Origin: Labedaea rhizosphaerae
Lineage (GTDB): Bacteria > Actinomycetota > Actinomycetes > Mycobacteriales > Pseudonocardiaceae
Assembly: GCF_004362825.1 (NCBI RefSeq)
Contig: NZ_SNXZ01000005.1
Span: forward strand, 310,001 to 374,000
Direction: 5' to 3'
DNA length: 64,000 nt
Under the pieces are notes generated by a model. It was not told the origin of the DNA, did no database searches, and saw only the letters and a program-made list of their open reading frames with translations. Numbering within the stretch: position 1 is the stretch's first letter; each line of letters opens with the position of its first letter. The translations under genes and the position numbers were made by a program. Below are positions 50,392-59,420 of the stretch, one piece after another.

Positions 50392-51570
50392 GTGGACGCC
50401 GATGCCTTGCGGGCGAAAGCCCGGGAGTTCGTGGCGAACCAGCCGACCACCGATCGCCTGGAGTTCCTGCGGGCCCGGTTCGACGCGGGTCTGGCCTGGG
50501 TGCACTTCCCGGAGGGCCTTGGCGGGCTCGGCGCACCGCGGGCGTTGCAGTCCGTTGTGGACACCGAGCTGGCCGGGACGCCGGACAACGACCCGCGCCG
50601 GATCGGCATCGGGCTGGGCATGGCCGCGCCGACCATCCTCAGGTTCGGCTCCGACGAGGTGAAGAAACGCTTCCTGCGTCCACTGTGGACTGGGGAGGAG
50701 ATCTGGTGCCAGCTCTTCAGCGAGCCGGGCGCCGGCTCCGACCTCGCGGCCGTGGGCACGCGGGCGCGACGGGAAAACGGGCGCGACGGTGACGACTGGC
50801 TGCTGACCGGGCAGAAGGTGTGGACCTCCAGCGCGCACACCGCGCGGTTCGCCATCCTGCTCGCCCGCACCGACCCGGATCTGCCCAAGCACCAAGGGCT
50901 TTCGTACTTCATCCTCGACATGGACCAGCCCGGCGTCGAGGTGCGCCCGCTGCGCCAGATCACCGGTGAGGCCGAGTTCAACGAGGTCTTCCTGACCGAC
51001 GCGCGCATCCCCGACGCGCACCGGCTCGGCGCGGTCGGCGAGGGCTGGAAGGTCGCGCAGACCACGCTGATGAACGAACGCGTCGCGATCGGCGGCAACG
51101 CCGCGCCCCGCGAGTCGGGCATGCTGGGCGCGGTCGCGAAGACGTGGCGGGAGAACCCCGACCGGCACACCAGCGCGTTGCACGACCGTCTGCTGCGGCA
51201 CTGGGTGGACGCCGAGGCCATGCGCCTTGCCGGGCAACGGCTTCGCCAGCAGCTCGCGGCGGGCGCGCCCGGCCCCGAGGGGTCGGCGATGAAGCTGGGG
51301 TTCGCCAAGCTGTCGCAGGCGTTGTCCGGGCTCGAGGTCGAGCTGATGGCCGAAGACGGCCTGCGCTACGACGACTGGACGCTGCGCCGGCCGGATCTGG
51401 TCGACTTCACCGGCCGCGGGCCCGGGTACCGCTACCTGCGGGCGAAGGGCAACTCGATCGAGGGCGGGACGTCGGAGATCCTGCGCAACATCATCGCCGA
51501 GCGGGTGCTCGGGCTGCCGTCGGAACCGAGGGTGGACAAGGACGTCGCGTGGAAGGACCTGCCGAAATGA
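50392..51570 (+). CDS. Acyl-CoA dehydrogenase, catalytic-type subunit
   Basis: A 392-residue flavoprotein: FPEGLGGLGAPRALQS, the FAD/substrate region CQLFSEPGAGSDLAAV and VWTSSAHTARFAILLARTD, and the C-terminal NSIEGGTSEILRNI with the Glu used as base in this class. GTG start, 12 bp after MaoC. The next gene codes a second, shorter dehydrogenase and overlaps it by 4 bp. Together they probably form a heteromeric enzyme, as in steroid side-chain catabolism. Confidence 0.93.
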   Translation: MDADALRAKAREFVANQPTTDRLEFLRARFDAGLAWVHFPEGLGGLGAPRALQSVVDTELAGTPDNDPRRIGIGLGMAAPTILRFGSDEVKKRFLRPLWTGEEIWCQLFSEPGAGSDLAAVGTRARRENGRDGDDWLLTGQKVWTSSAHTARFAILLARTDPDLPKHQGLSYFILDMDQPGVEVRPLRQITGEAEFNEVFLTDARIPDAHRLGAVGEGWKVAQTTLMNERVAIGGNAAPRESGMLGAVAKTWRENPDRHTSALHDRLLRHWVDAEAMRLAGQRLRQQLAAGAPGPEGSAMKLGFAKLSQALSGLEVELMAEDGLRYDDWTLRRPDLVDFTGRGPGYRYLRAKGNSIEGGTSEILRNIIAERVLGLPSEPRVDKDVAWKDLPK

Positions 51571-52592
51571 GCGCCACGCTGATCTACAGCGAGGTCGAGG
51601 AGGACCTGCGTGCTTCGGTGCGCGACCTGCTGGCCGACCACGCGTCGCCGGCCGCCGTGCTCGCGCGGTGCGAGAGCGACCAGCCCTACGACCTGGAATT
51701 GTGGCGCCTGCTCGGTGAGATGGGCGCGACGACGTTGCACGTGCCCGAGGAGCTGGGCGGTCAGGGCGCGAGCATGCGGGAAACCGCTGTGGTGCTGGAG
51801 GAACTGGGCCGCTCGGTGGCGCCGGTGCCGTTCCTAGGCAGCGCGGTGCTGGCTTCCGCGGTGTTCACCGTCCTCGGCGAGCCCGTGCCTTCCGAGACGG
51901 CGACCTTGGTCGTGCCGTTCTCCTCGTGGCAGCCCGTGTTCTCGTCGGGGCCGGTGCGGTCGGTCGCCGATGCCACGGTGGCTTCGTTGTTCATCGTTCC
52001 GGTGTCCACACCGGACGGTCCGGAGCTGCACCTGGCGTCGTCCGCCACGGTGACCCCGGTGACGTCGCTGGACCTGACCCGCCCGGTCGCCGACGTGACC
52101 GTGTCCGAGTCGACCGTGCTCGCCCGTGGTGCGGATGCCTCGAACGCCCTGCGCGTCGCTTTGCTGACGGGGGCCGGGTTGCTGGCCAGCGAGCAGGTCG
52201 GGATCGCCGAGCGGTGCTTGTTCGACACGGTGGCGTACTTGCGCGAACGGCACCAGTTCGGCCGCGCGGTCGGCTCGTTCCAGGCGTTGAAGCACCGGCT
52301 GGCCGACCTCTACCAGGAGCTGGTGACGGCTCGGGCGGCGGCGCGCTATGCGGCGGACGCGCTGGCCACCGGCGAGGACGTCGAGATCGCGGTGGCCGTG
52401 GCGGCGGCGCACTGCAGCGACGTCGCCGTCCACGCGGCCGAGGAGGCGGTGCAGCTGCACGGCGGGATCGGCATGACGTGGGAGCACCCGGCGCACCTGT
52501 TCCTCAAGCGCGCCAAGGCGGACCAGCTGGCGCTCGGCACGCCCGACCGGCACCGCGCGGCCCTGGCCGAACTGGTCGACCTGCGCCTGTGA
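51567..52592 (+). CDS. Acyl-CoA dehydrogenase, partner subunit
   Basis: A 341-residue protein with the acyl-CoA dehydrogenase fold: LHVPEELGGQGASMRETAVVLEELG, RHQFGRAVGSFQALKHRLADLY and QLHGGIGMTWEHPAHLFLKRAK. The middle beta domain is shortened and the late catalytic E-G-T segment is missing, as in beta subunits of alpha2beta2 enzymes. ATG overlaps the previous stop (ATGA), and its own stop overlaps the TetR GTG. Confidence 0.91.
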   Translation: MSATLIYSEVEEDLRASVRDLLADHASPAAVLARCESDQPYDLELWRLLGEMGATTLHVPEELGGQGASMRETAVVLEELGRSVAPVPFLGSAVLASAVFTVLGEPVPSETATLVVPFSSWQPVFSSGPVRSVADATVASLFIVPVSTPDGPELHLASSATVTPVTSLDLTRPVADVTVSESTVLARGADASNALRVALLTGAGLLASEQVGIAERCLFDTVAYLRERHQFGRAVGSFQALKHRLADLYQELVTARAAARYAADALATGEDVEIAVAVAAAHCSDVAVHAAEEAVQLHGGIGMTWEHPAHLFLKRAKADQLALGTPDRHRAALAELVDLRL

Positions 52593-53197
52593 ATACCGAC
52601 ATCGGCACCGAGCTCTGGCCCGACGTCACCCCCGACGCCGCGCGACGGCTGATGCTCGCGGCCGTGGACGCCTTCGCCACGCGGGGTTTCCACGGCACCA
52701 CCACCCGCGACATCGCCACCGCGGCCGGCATGAGCCCGGCGGCGCTGTACGTGCACTTCCCGTCGAAGGCGGCGGTGCTGTTCGCGATCAGCCGCAGCGG
52801 CCACAGCCAGGCCCTGCGCATGATCCGCTCGGCGGCCGAAGCCGAGCCGGACCCGGTCCGCTGCGTGGTGCGCATGACGACGGAGTTCGTGGCCTGGCAC
52901 GCGCGCAGGCACAAAGTGGCCAGGATCGTGCAGTACGAGCTGCACGCGTTGCCACCGCAGGACTTCGAGGTGGTGGCCGAGCTGCGCCGGGCCACCGAGC
53001 ACACCGTCCGCGACGTGATCTCGGCCGGGGTCGACGCGGGCGCGTTCACAGTGCCGGACGTGCGGACGGCGGCGCGGGCGGTGTTGTCGCTGGGCGTGGA
53101 CGTGGCCCGCTGGTACACCGACACGAGCAAACCGGATCCGGAGGAACTGGGCCGCCAGTACGCCGAACTGGTGCTCGGCATGCTCGGCGTCCGGTGA
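52589..53197 (+). CDS. TetR-family regulator of the acyl-CoA operon
   Basis: A 202-residue repressor: HTH in LAAVDAFATRGFHGTTTRDIATAAGMSPAALYVHFPSKAAVL, then an all-helical ligand domain. GTG overlaps the dehydrogenase stop (GTGA). As the last gene of the operon it probably represses it by binding the CTAAGC/GCTTAG site upstream of the SDR gene, and is released by an acyl-CoA. Confidence 0.9.
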   Translation: MNTDIGTELWPDVTPDAARRLMLAAVDAFATRGFHGTTTRDIATAAGMSPAALYVHFPSKAAVLFAISRSGHSQALRMIRSAAEAEPDPVRCVVRMTTEFVAWHARRHKVARIVQYELHALPPQDFEVVAELRRATEHTVRDVISAGVDAGAFTVPDVRTAARAVLSLGVDVARWYTDTSKPDPEELGRQYAELVLGMLGVR

Positions 53198-53302
53198 CGT
53201 CGGACCACGACTCGGCGACCACGGTTGCGGTGCGGCGCGTACTCGCCCCGGCGGGCGGCTCGACCGGCTGAACGGCAACCGTGGCTGGCGTACCGTGAGG
53301 GC

Positions 53303-53485
53303 ATGGCGTCGTTCGGTGAGTTGTTTCCCGGGGTGAAGAAGCTGCGCAAGGAGTCCGAGGAAGACGCAGGCGGCGAGCTCTTCGAGGCCGGCCCGCTCGA
53401 CCTCGATGCGGGCGTCGTGAAGTTCGCCCCGCGCAAGGAAGACCCGCGCAAGCAAGAAGCGAAGAAGGACGAAGAGAGCGACTGA
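53303..53485 (+). CDS. Small acidic/lysine-rich hypothetical protein
   Basis: A 60-residue protein. The N-terminus (FGELFPGVKKLRKESEEDAGG) and a middle DLDAGVVKFAPRKEDP precede a charged tail (RKQEAKKDEESD). ATG lies just after GAGG; an upstream in-frame ATG would add a low-complexity stretch. Its stop touches the GTG of the hydrolase gene without a gap, so the two are coupled. I do not recognise a family. Confidence 0.65.
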   Translation: MASFGELFPGVKKLRKESEEDAGGELFEAGPLDLDAGVVKFAPRKEDPRKQEAKKDEESD

Positions 53486-54355
53486 GTGTTCGACGGCTTC
53501 ACGCTCAGCCGGGTGACCGGCGCCGACGGTGTCACCCTGCGCGTCCGGCACGGCGGCGACGGCCCGCCCCTGCTCCTGCTGCACGGCCACCCGCGCACCC
53601 ACACCACCTGGCACCTCGTCGCGGAGCGGCTCAAGGACACCTTCACCGTCGTGTGCGCGGATCTGCGCGGATACGGCGAGTCCGACAAGCCGCCGACCAC
53701 GCCCGACCACGCGCCCTACTCGAAACGCGCCATGGCCGCCGACTGCGTCGCGTTCATGCGCGAGCTGGGGCACGAGCGGTTCGCCGTGGCCGGCCACGAC
53801 CGCGGCAGTTACGTCGCCCTTCGGACCGCCCTCGACCACCCCGCCAACGTGACGAAACTCGTCGTGATGGACAGCGTGCCGATCGGTGAGGCGCTCGCCC
53901 GCTGCGACGCGAAGTTCGCGCAGGAGTGGGCGCACTGGTTCTTCTTCGGGCTGCCGGACAAGCCCGAGCGGGCCATCAATGCCGACCCCGACGCCTGGTA
54001 CAACGTCGGCACCCGCAACACGCCGCAACGGCTGGGCGCGGAGAACTTCGAGGACTTCCACCGCGCCATCCACGACCCGGCCACCGTCAAGGCCATGATC
54101 GAGGACTACCGCGCGGGTCTGGGCATCGACCGCGCGCACGACGAGGCCGACATGAAGGCCGGCACCAGGATCGCCTGCCCGACCTTGCTGCTGTGGTCGA
54201 CCGAGGACGACCTGGAGGACCTCTACGGCGACCCGGCCGAGGTGTGGCGGCCGTGGACCACGGAACTGCTGGCCCAGCCCATCGAGTCCGGGCACCACAT
54301 GGCCGAGGAGAACCCCGACGCCGTCGCCGCGGCCCTCAAGGGTTTCCTCGCCTAG
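53486..54355 (+). CDS. Alpha/beta hydrolase of the haloacetate dehalogenase/epoxide hydrolase branch
   Basis: A 289-residue hydrolase with an Asp nucleophile: Asp105 in AGHDRGSYVA; oxyanion HGHPRTH at 33-39; His150-Trp151 (AHWFFF) matching the halide-pocket His/Trp of fluoroacetate dehalogenase; late His in SGHHMAEENP. In fluoroacetate dehalogenases two Arg bind the carboxylate (H-D-R-x-x-R); here the second is Tyr109, so substrate choice may differ. GTG starts directly after the previous stop. The end overlaps the DeoR gene by 4 bp, convergent. Confidence 0.87.
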   Translation: MFDGFTLSRVTGADGVTLRVRHGGDGPPLLLLHGHPRTHTTWHLVAERLKDTFTVVCADLRGYGESDKPPTTPDHAPYSKRAMAADCVAFMRELGHERFAVAGHDRGSYVALRTALDHPANVTKLVVMDSVPIGEALARCDAKFAQEWAHWFFFGLPDKPERAINADPDAWYNVGTRNTPQRLGAENFEDFHRAIHDPATVKAMIEDYRAGLGIDRAHDEADMKAGTRIACPTLLLWSTEDDLEDLYGDPAEVWRPWTTELLAQPIESGHHMAEENPDAVAAALKGFLA

Positions 54356-55143
54356 ACGACCTGGACCTCGATCCCCTCGGCCTCGAAAGCGGCCACCGTG
54401 GCGGGGTCGGCCTCGGCGTCGGTGATCAACAGGTGCAGGTCGGTCACCGGGCAGATCTGGGCGAACGCGTGCTGGTTCAGCTTCGAGCTGTCCGCCACCA
54501 CCACGACCTTGCGCGCGCTCTGCGCCATCATCCGGTTGATGCTCGCCTCGCCTTCGTGGTGCGCGAACGCCCCGCGCGCGGGGTCGACCGCGTCCACGCC
54601 GATGAACACGACGTCCAGCGTGATCTCCGCCAGGATCTTGGTCGCCAGCGGCCCGATCAGCTCGAAGGACTGCTGGCGGGCCACGCCGCCGGTCACCACG
54701 ATCTTCACGTGCGGGCGCACAGCGAGCTCGTTGGCGATGTTCAGCGCGTTCGTCACCACGGTCATCGACGGGCCGTCCGCGCGGGTGCTCAGGTCCGACC
54801 GGGTCGCCAGCGCACGGGCGATCTCCGTGGTCGTGGTGCCGCCGTTCAACCCCACGACGCTGCCAACGTCCACCAAGGACGCCGCGGCCCGGCCGATCCG
54901 CTCCTTCTGCGACGCGTGCCGCGCCGTCTTGTAGCGCAGGGGCAGGTCGTAGGCGACGTTGTTGGCCACCGCGCCGCCGCGCGTCCTGGTCAGCAGTTGC
55001 TGCTCGGCGAGGTGGTCGAGGTCGCGGCGCACGGTCGCGGCCGACACGTCCAGCTCCGCGGCGAGGTCGTCCACATCGACCTTGCCGCGCTTGCCGAGGA
55101 TCTCCAGCAACGCGCTGAGCCGCTCATACCGGTCCACAACCAC
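54352..55143 (-). CDS. DeoR/GlpR-family regulator, paralogue of the upstream one
   Basis: A 263-residue protein very similar by eye to the DeoR gene at 48163. The recognition helix (SAATVRRDLDHLAEQQLLTRTRGGA) differs at a few positions only, and GLNGGTTTTEIARALA, VVTNALNIANELA and IVVTGGVARQQSFELIGP match. GTG at 55143 or 55137. No sugar gene lies adjacent; the semialdehyde dehydrogenase gene ends 24 bp upstream on the same strand. The two regulators may share operators. Confidence 0.9.
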   Translation of the reverse strand: MVVDRYERLSALLEILGKRGKVDVDDLAAELDVSAATVRRDLDHLAEQQLLTRTRGGAVANNVAYDLPLRYKTARHASQKERIGRAAASLVDVGSVVGLNGGTTTTEIARALATRSDLSTRADGPSMTVVTNALNIANELAVRPHVKIVVTGGVARQQSFELIGPLATKILAEITLDVVFIGVDAVDPARGAFAHHEGEASINRMMAQSARKVVVVADSSKLNQHAFAQICPVTDLHLLITDAEADPATVAAFEAEGIEVQVV

Positions 55144-55167
55144 AGAGCGTAGCCCCCGCGGCCGCCG

Positions 55168-56616
55168 TCAGGACTTGGGCACGGCCACGTACTTGATCTC
55201 GAGGAACTCCTCGATCCCGACGCGGCCGCCTTCGCGACCCAGCCCGGACTGCTTGATCCCGCCGAACGGCGCCGCCGGGTTGGACACCAGGCCGGTGTTC
55301 AGCCCGACCATGCCGACCTCGAGCTTGTCGCTCACCCGCAGTGCCCGGTCGAGGTCGCGCGTGAACACGTACCCGACCAGACCCCACGGCGTGTCGTTGG
55401 CCATGGCGAGCACCTGGTCCTCGTCGTCGAACGGGAAGATCGCCGCCACGGGGCCGAAGATCTCGGTGCCGGTCAGCTCGCTGGCCGGGTCCACATCGGA
55501 CAGCACGGTCGGCGGGTAGAAGAAGCCGGGCCCTTCCGGCGCGGCACCGCCGGTGAGCACCTTGGCGCCCTTGCCGACCGCGTCGGCGACCAGCCGCTCC
55601 ACCTTGGCCAGGCCGTCGGCGTCGATCAGCGGGCCGACGTCCACACCGGACTCGGTGCCCGGGCCGACGGTGAGCGCCGACATCTTCTCGGCGAGCCTGG
55701 TCCCGAACTCGGACGCGATGGAGCGGTGCACGTAGACGCGGTTGGCCGCCGTGCAGGCCTCCCCCATGTTGCGCATCTTGGCCACCATCAGCCCGGCGAC
55801 GGCGGCGTCGAGGTCGGCGTCCTCGAACACAAGGAAGGGGGCGTTGCCACCCAGTTCCATCGACGTGCGGACCACGTTGTCGGCGGCCTGCGCGAGCAGG
55901 ATGCGCCCGACCTCCGTGGACCCGGTGAACGACAGCTTGCGGATGCGACCGCTGCGCAGCACCGGCTCGACCACCCCGGCCGCGTCCGAGGTGACCACCA
56001 GGTTCAGCACGCCGTCGGGCAGTCCGGCCTCCTGCAGGATCCCGGCCAGCGCGAGGCTGGTCAGCGGGGTCTGCTCGGCCGGCTTGAACACCATGGTGCA
56101 GCCGGCCGCGATGGCCGGGCCGATCTTGCGCGTGCCCATGGCCAGCGGGAAGTTCCACGGCGTGATCAGCAGCGACGGGCCGACCGGCTGGCGCGAGACG
56201 AGCACGCGGTTGCGGCCATCGGGCGTGGTGGACAGGCCACCCTCGATCCGCACGGCCTCCTCGGAGAACCACCGGAAGAACTCGGCGCCGTAAGCCACCT
56301 CGCCGCGCGCCTCGGCCAGCGGCTTGCCCATCTCGGCGGTCATCAACGCGGCCAGGTCGTCGGCGCGCGCGGTGATCAGCTCGTACGCGGTGCGCAGGAT
56401 CTCGCTGCGGGCGCGGGGCGCCGTGGCGGCCCAGTCGGCCTGCGCGGCAACGGCGGCGTCCAGCGCGGCGGCGCCGTCGGCGGGGGTGGCGTCGGCGACC
56501 TCGCACAGCACCTCGCCGGTGGCCGGGTCGTGCACCGGCATCGTCGCCCCGCCGGACGCGTCCACCCACTTGCCCGCGATGAACAGTTGCTTGGGCACGG
56601 TTTCGATGATGGTCAT
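55168..56616 (-). CDS. NAD(P)-dependent succinate-semialdehyde dehydrogenase (GabD type)
   Basis: A 482-residue aldehyde dehydrogenase: LLITPWNFPLAMGTRKIGPA, FTGSTEVGRIL, catalytic Glu in MELGGNAPF, catalytic Cys in GEACTAANR and EIFGPVAAIFPFDDEDQ. The C-terminal GGIKQSGLGREGG is typical of GabD. It oxidises succinate semialdehyde to succinate. ATG overlaps the FAD/Fe-S gene stop (ATGA). With the aminotransferase upstream, this is a GABA degradation operon. Confidence 0.9.
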   Translation of the reverse strand: MTIIETVPKQLFIAGKWVDASGGATMPVHDPATGEVLCEVADATPADGAAALDAAVAAQADWAATAPRARSEILRTAYELITARADDLAALMTAEMGKPLAEARGEVAYGAEFFRWFSEEAVRIEGGLSTTPDGRNRVLVSRQPVGPSLLITPWNFPLAMGTRKIGPAIAAGCTMVFKPAEQTPLTSLALAGILQEAGLPDGVLNLVVTSDAAGVVEPVLRSGRIRKLSFTGSTEVGRILLAQAADNVVRTSMELGGNAPFLVFEDADLDAAVAGLMVAKMRNMGEACTAANRVYVHRSIASEFGTRLAEKMSALTVGPGTESGVDVGPLIDADGLAKVERLVADAVGKGAKVLTGGAAPEGPGFFYPPTVLSDVDPASELTGTEIFGPVAAIFPFDDEDQVLAMANDTPWGLVGYVFTRDLDRALRVSDKLEVGMVGLNTGLVSNPAAPFGGIKQSGLGREGGRVGIEEFLEIKYVAVPKS

Positions 56617-59420
56617 GACCGTTCCTCCTGCTGGGCACGGATCGAATTGTCGATCAGCTCTGCGATGTGCACGGCGGCGTTGTGCGGCGCCAGCTGCCCG
56701 GCCTGCAGCCGGCAGCTGAACCCGTCGGCGAGCACCGGCGCCCCGTCCGCCGAAGCCAGCCTCGGCGCCAGTTCCAATGCCGCCACCTTCATCGACACGT
56801 CGTAGTGCTCGGCCTCGAAGCCGAAGTTACCCGCGAGACCGCAGCACCCGGGCGCCTCGTCCACGGTCCGGACACCGAGGCCGCGAAGGAGTTGCGCTTG
56901 CCGCACACCGGGGAACGTCGCGTACTCGTGGCAGTGCGTCTGCAGCACGACCCGCTCCGGCATCGGCGGTGGTGTCCAGTCCGGTGCGGCCAGCTCGGCC
57001 AGCGCCACGGGCACGGTCGTGACGCGTGCGGCCACCCGGCGGGCCGCGTCGGTGCCGAGCAACTCGGGTGCGTCGGTGCGCAACGCCGACGCGCAACTCG
57101 GCTCCGGCACGATGATCGGCAGGTCCGAGCCGTCCAGCGCCCGCACCGTCCGGGCCATGACCCGGCGGGCCACGCCGAGCTGCCCGGTGCTCACCCAGGT
57201 CAGCCCGCAGCACAGGCCAGCGCGCGGCTGGGCCGGCACGCCGGCCGAGGCCAGCACCCGCGCCGTCGCACCCGCGAGGCCCGGCCGGAACGCACGGGTG
57301 AACGTGTCCAGGAACAGGACCGCCTTGTCCCCGGTCGGCGCCGCGCGCAGGACTTTGCGCAGCTCCCGGCGCCCGGCGAACCGCGGCAACGACCGTTCCC
57401 GCGCGACCCCGGCGGCCCGTTTGACCAAGGCACGCTTGATGACCGCGTTGACCGGGCGGGCCGCCCGGGTGGCGAGCGCGGCGGCCAGCGGCAGCCAGCC
57501 CAGCGAGTAGTGCGAGCGTGGACGGATCCGGTTCTTGTAGTGCTGGTGCAGGAATTCGGCCTTGTAGGTGGCCATGTCCACGCCGACCGGGCAGTCCGCG
57601 GAACACGCCTTGCACGACAGGCACAGGTCCAGCGCCTCGAGCGGCTCCTTCGACCGCCAGCCCTGGGACACCACGGGGCCACCACGCAGCATCTCCTGCA
57701 GCACCCGGGCCCGCCCGCGGGTGGAGTCCTTCTCGTCGTGCGTGGCCCGGTAGCTCGGGCACATCACGCCGCCGCTGTCGGCGCGGCACTTGCCGACGCC
57801 GACGCACCGGCTCGGCGCGCTCGCGAACCCGCGTTCGTCGTGCGGGAACCCGAACGCGGTCCGCACCGGCGCGGGTGGGTCGAGCAGCGCCAGGTGGCGA
57901 TCGATCGGCGACGGCGCGACGATCACGCCCGGGTTGAACAGGTTCGACGGGTCGAAAGCCTTCTTCATCGCGGCGAAGGCCGCCAGGATGCGCTCGCTGT
58001 ACATGGTGGACAGCAACTCGCCTCTGGCCCGGCCATCGCCGTGCTCGCCGGAGTTCGTGCCACCGTGGCGGACGACCAACCGGGACGCGTCGAGCAAGAA
58101 GCGACGCATGGCCGCGACGCCCTCGGCCGTGGACGGGTCGAAATCGATCCGCACGTGGATGCAGCCGGCACCGAAATGCCCGTACAGCACACCGAAATAG
58201 CCGTGCTCGGTCAGCAACTTCTGGAACTCGCGCAAGTAGGCGGCCAGGTTCTCGGGCGCGACCGCCGCGTCCTCCCACCCCGGCCACGACGCCTTGCCGC
58301 CGACGAGCCGCGAGGCGAGCCCGGCGCCTTCCTCGCGCACCCGCCAGAGCGACCGGCGCGCGGCCGGGTCATCGACGATCTGGCCGGCGACCAGCCGTCC
58401 GCCGGCCCGCAACCGCTCCAGCAACCGGGCGGACCGTTCGGCGACCTCGGCGGCGTCGTCCCCGTCGAGTTCGACGTACAGCCACGCCTGGCCGTCCGGG
58501 AGCCCGACCACGGACTCGGCCCCACGCCGGTACCGCATGGTGTCGACGATGGCCGCATCGATGCCCTCCACCGACGCGGGCGCGAACTCGAGGATGGTCA
58601 TGACGTCCTCGGCGGCCTCGGCGACGTCGCGGTAGCCCAACGCGATCAGGTTCGCCGCGGGCGCGATCGGGACCAGCCGGACGGTCGCCTCGGTCACCAC
58701 GACGCAGGTGCCCTCGGTGCCCACGAGCGCGCGGGCGACGTCGAAGCCGTTCTCCGGCAACAGGTGCTGGAGCTGGTACCCCGAGACCTGGCGCGGGATC
58801 CGGCCGAGTTCGGTGCGGATCTCGCCCAGGTGCTCGATCACCAGCTCGCGCAGGGCGTCGGCTACGTCGTCCGCGCCGTGCAGACCACGGTGGTCGGCCT
58901 CGGCCGTGCGGCCGTCGGGAAGAACCACGCGCAGCGACTCGACGTGCTCGCTCGTCCGTCCATAGCGGACGGAGTGGTTGCCGCAGGCGTCGTTGCCGAT
59001 CATCCCGCCGAGCGTGCACCGGCTGTGCGACGACGGGTCCGGGCCGAACGTCAGCCCGTGCTCGGCCGCCGCCCGGCGCAGGTCGTCGAGGACCACACCG
59101 GGCTGCACGACCGCGGTCCGCGCCTGCGGGTCGATGCGGACGATCTTGTTGAAATACCGCGAGCAGTCCAGCACGACGCCGGAGCCGACGGTGTTGCCCG
59201 CCATCCCGGTCCCACCACCGCGGCTGGTGACCGGTACCCCGTTTTCGGCGCACACCCGCACCACGGCGGCGATTTCCTCGGCGCTGCGCGGGAAAACGAC
59301 GGCCGCTGGCGGGATCCGGTAATTGGACGCGTCGTAGGCGTACTGGGCGCGGCGGCCGGCGTCGGTGCTGACCTCCAGCCCGGGCGCCGCGACCCGCAAC
59401 GCCGACAGAAGCTCGGTCAT
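56613..59420 (-). CDS. FAD-binding and Fe-S dehydrogenase of the GlcD/YdiJ (D-2-hydroxyacid) type
   Basis: A 935-residue fusion. Residues about 30-450 are a PCMH FAD domain (PVTSRGGGTGMAGNTVG, GRTSEHVESLRVVLPDG) with the FAD-oxidase C lobe. Cys-rich motifs CVGVGKCRADSGGVMCPSY and CLSCKACSADCPVG bind [4Fe-4S] clusters, and CCGLAGNFG marks a CCG domain. Same layout as E. coli YdiJ, a D-2-hydroxyglutarate dehydrogenase. ATG overlaps the aminotransferase stop, and the end overlaps gabD. It may remove 2-hydroxyglutarate or 4-hydroxybutyrate formed in GABA metabolism; that is inference. Confidence 0.9.
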   Translation of the reverse strand: MTELLSALRVAAPGLEVSTDAGRRAQYAYDASNYRIPPAAVVFPRSAEEIAAVVRVCAENGVPVTSRGGGTGMAGNTVGSGVVLDCSRYFNKIVRIDPQARTAVVQPGVVLDDLRRAAAEHGLTFGPDPSSHSRCTLGGMIGNDACGNHSVRYGRTSEHVESLRVVLPDGRTAEADHRGLHGADDVADALRELVIEHLGEIRTELGRIPRQVSGYQLQHLLPENGFDVARALVGTEGTCVVVTEATVRLVPIAPAANLIALGYRDVAEAAEDVMTILEFAPASVEGIDAAIVDTMRYRRGAESVVGLPDGQAWLYVELDGDDAAEVAERSARLLERLRAGGRLVAGQIVDDPAARRSLWRVREEGAGLASRLVGGKASWPGWEDAAVAPENLAAYLREFQKLLTEHGYFGVLYGHFGAGCIHVRIDFDPSTAEGVAAMRRFLLDASRLVVRHGGTNSGEHGDGRARGELLSTMYSERILAAFAAMKKAFDPSNLFNPGVIVAPSPIDRHLALLDPPAPVRTAFGFPHDERGFASAPSRCVGVGKCRADSGGVMCPSYRATHDEKDSTRGRARVLQEMLRGGPVVSQGWRSKEPLEALDLCLSCKACSADCPVGVDMATYKAEFLHQHYKNRIRPRSHYSLGWLPLAAALATRAARPVNAVIKRALVKRAAGVARERSLPRFAGRRELRKVLRAAPTGDKAVLFLDTFTRAFRPGLAGATARVLASAGVPAQPRAGLCCGLTWVSTGQLGVARRVMARTVRALDGSDLPIIVPEPSCASALRTDAPELLGTDAARRVAARVTTVPVALAELAAPDWTPPPMPERVVLQTHCHEYATFPGVRQAQLLRGLGVRTVDEAPGCCGLAGNFGFEAEHYDVSMKVAALELAPRLASADGAPVLADGFSCRLQAGQLAPHNAAVHIAELIDNSIRAQQEERS

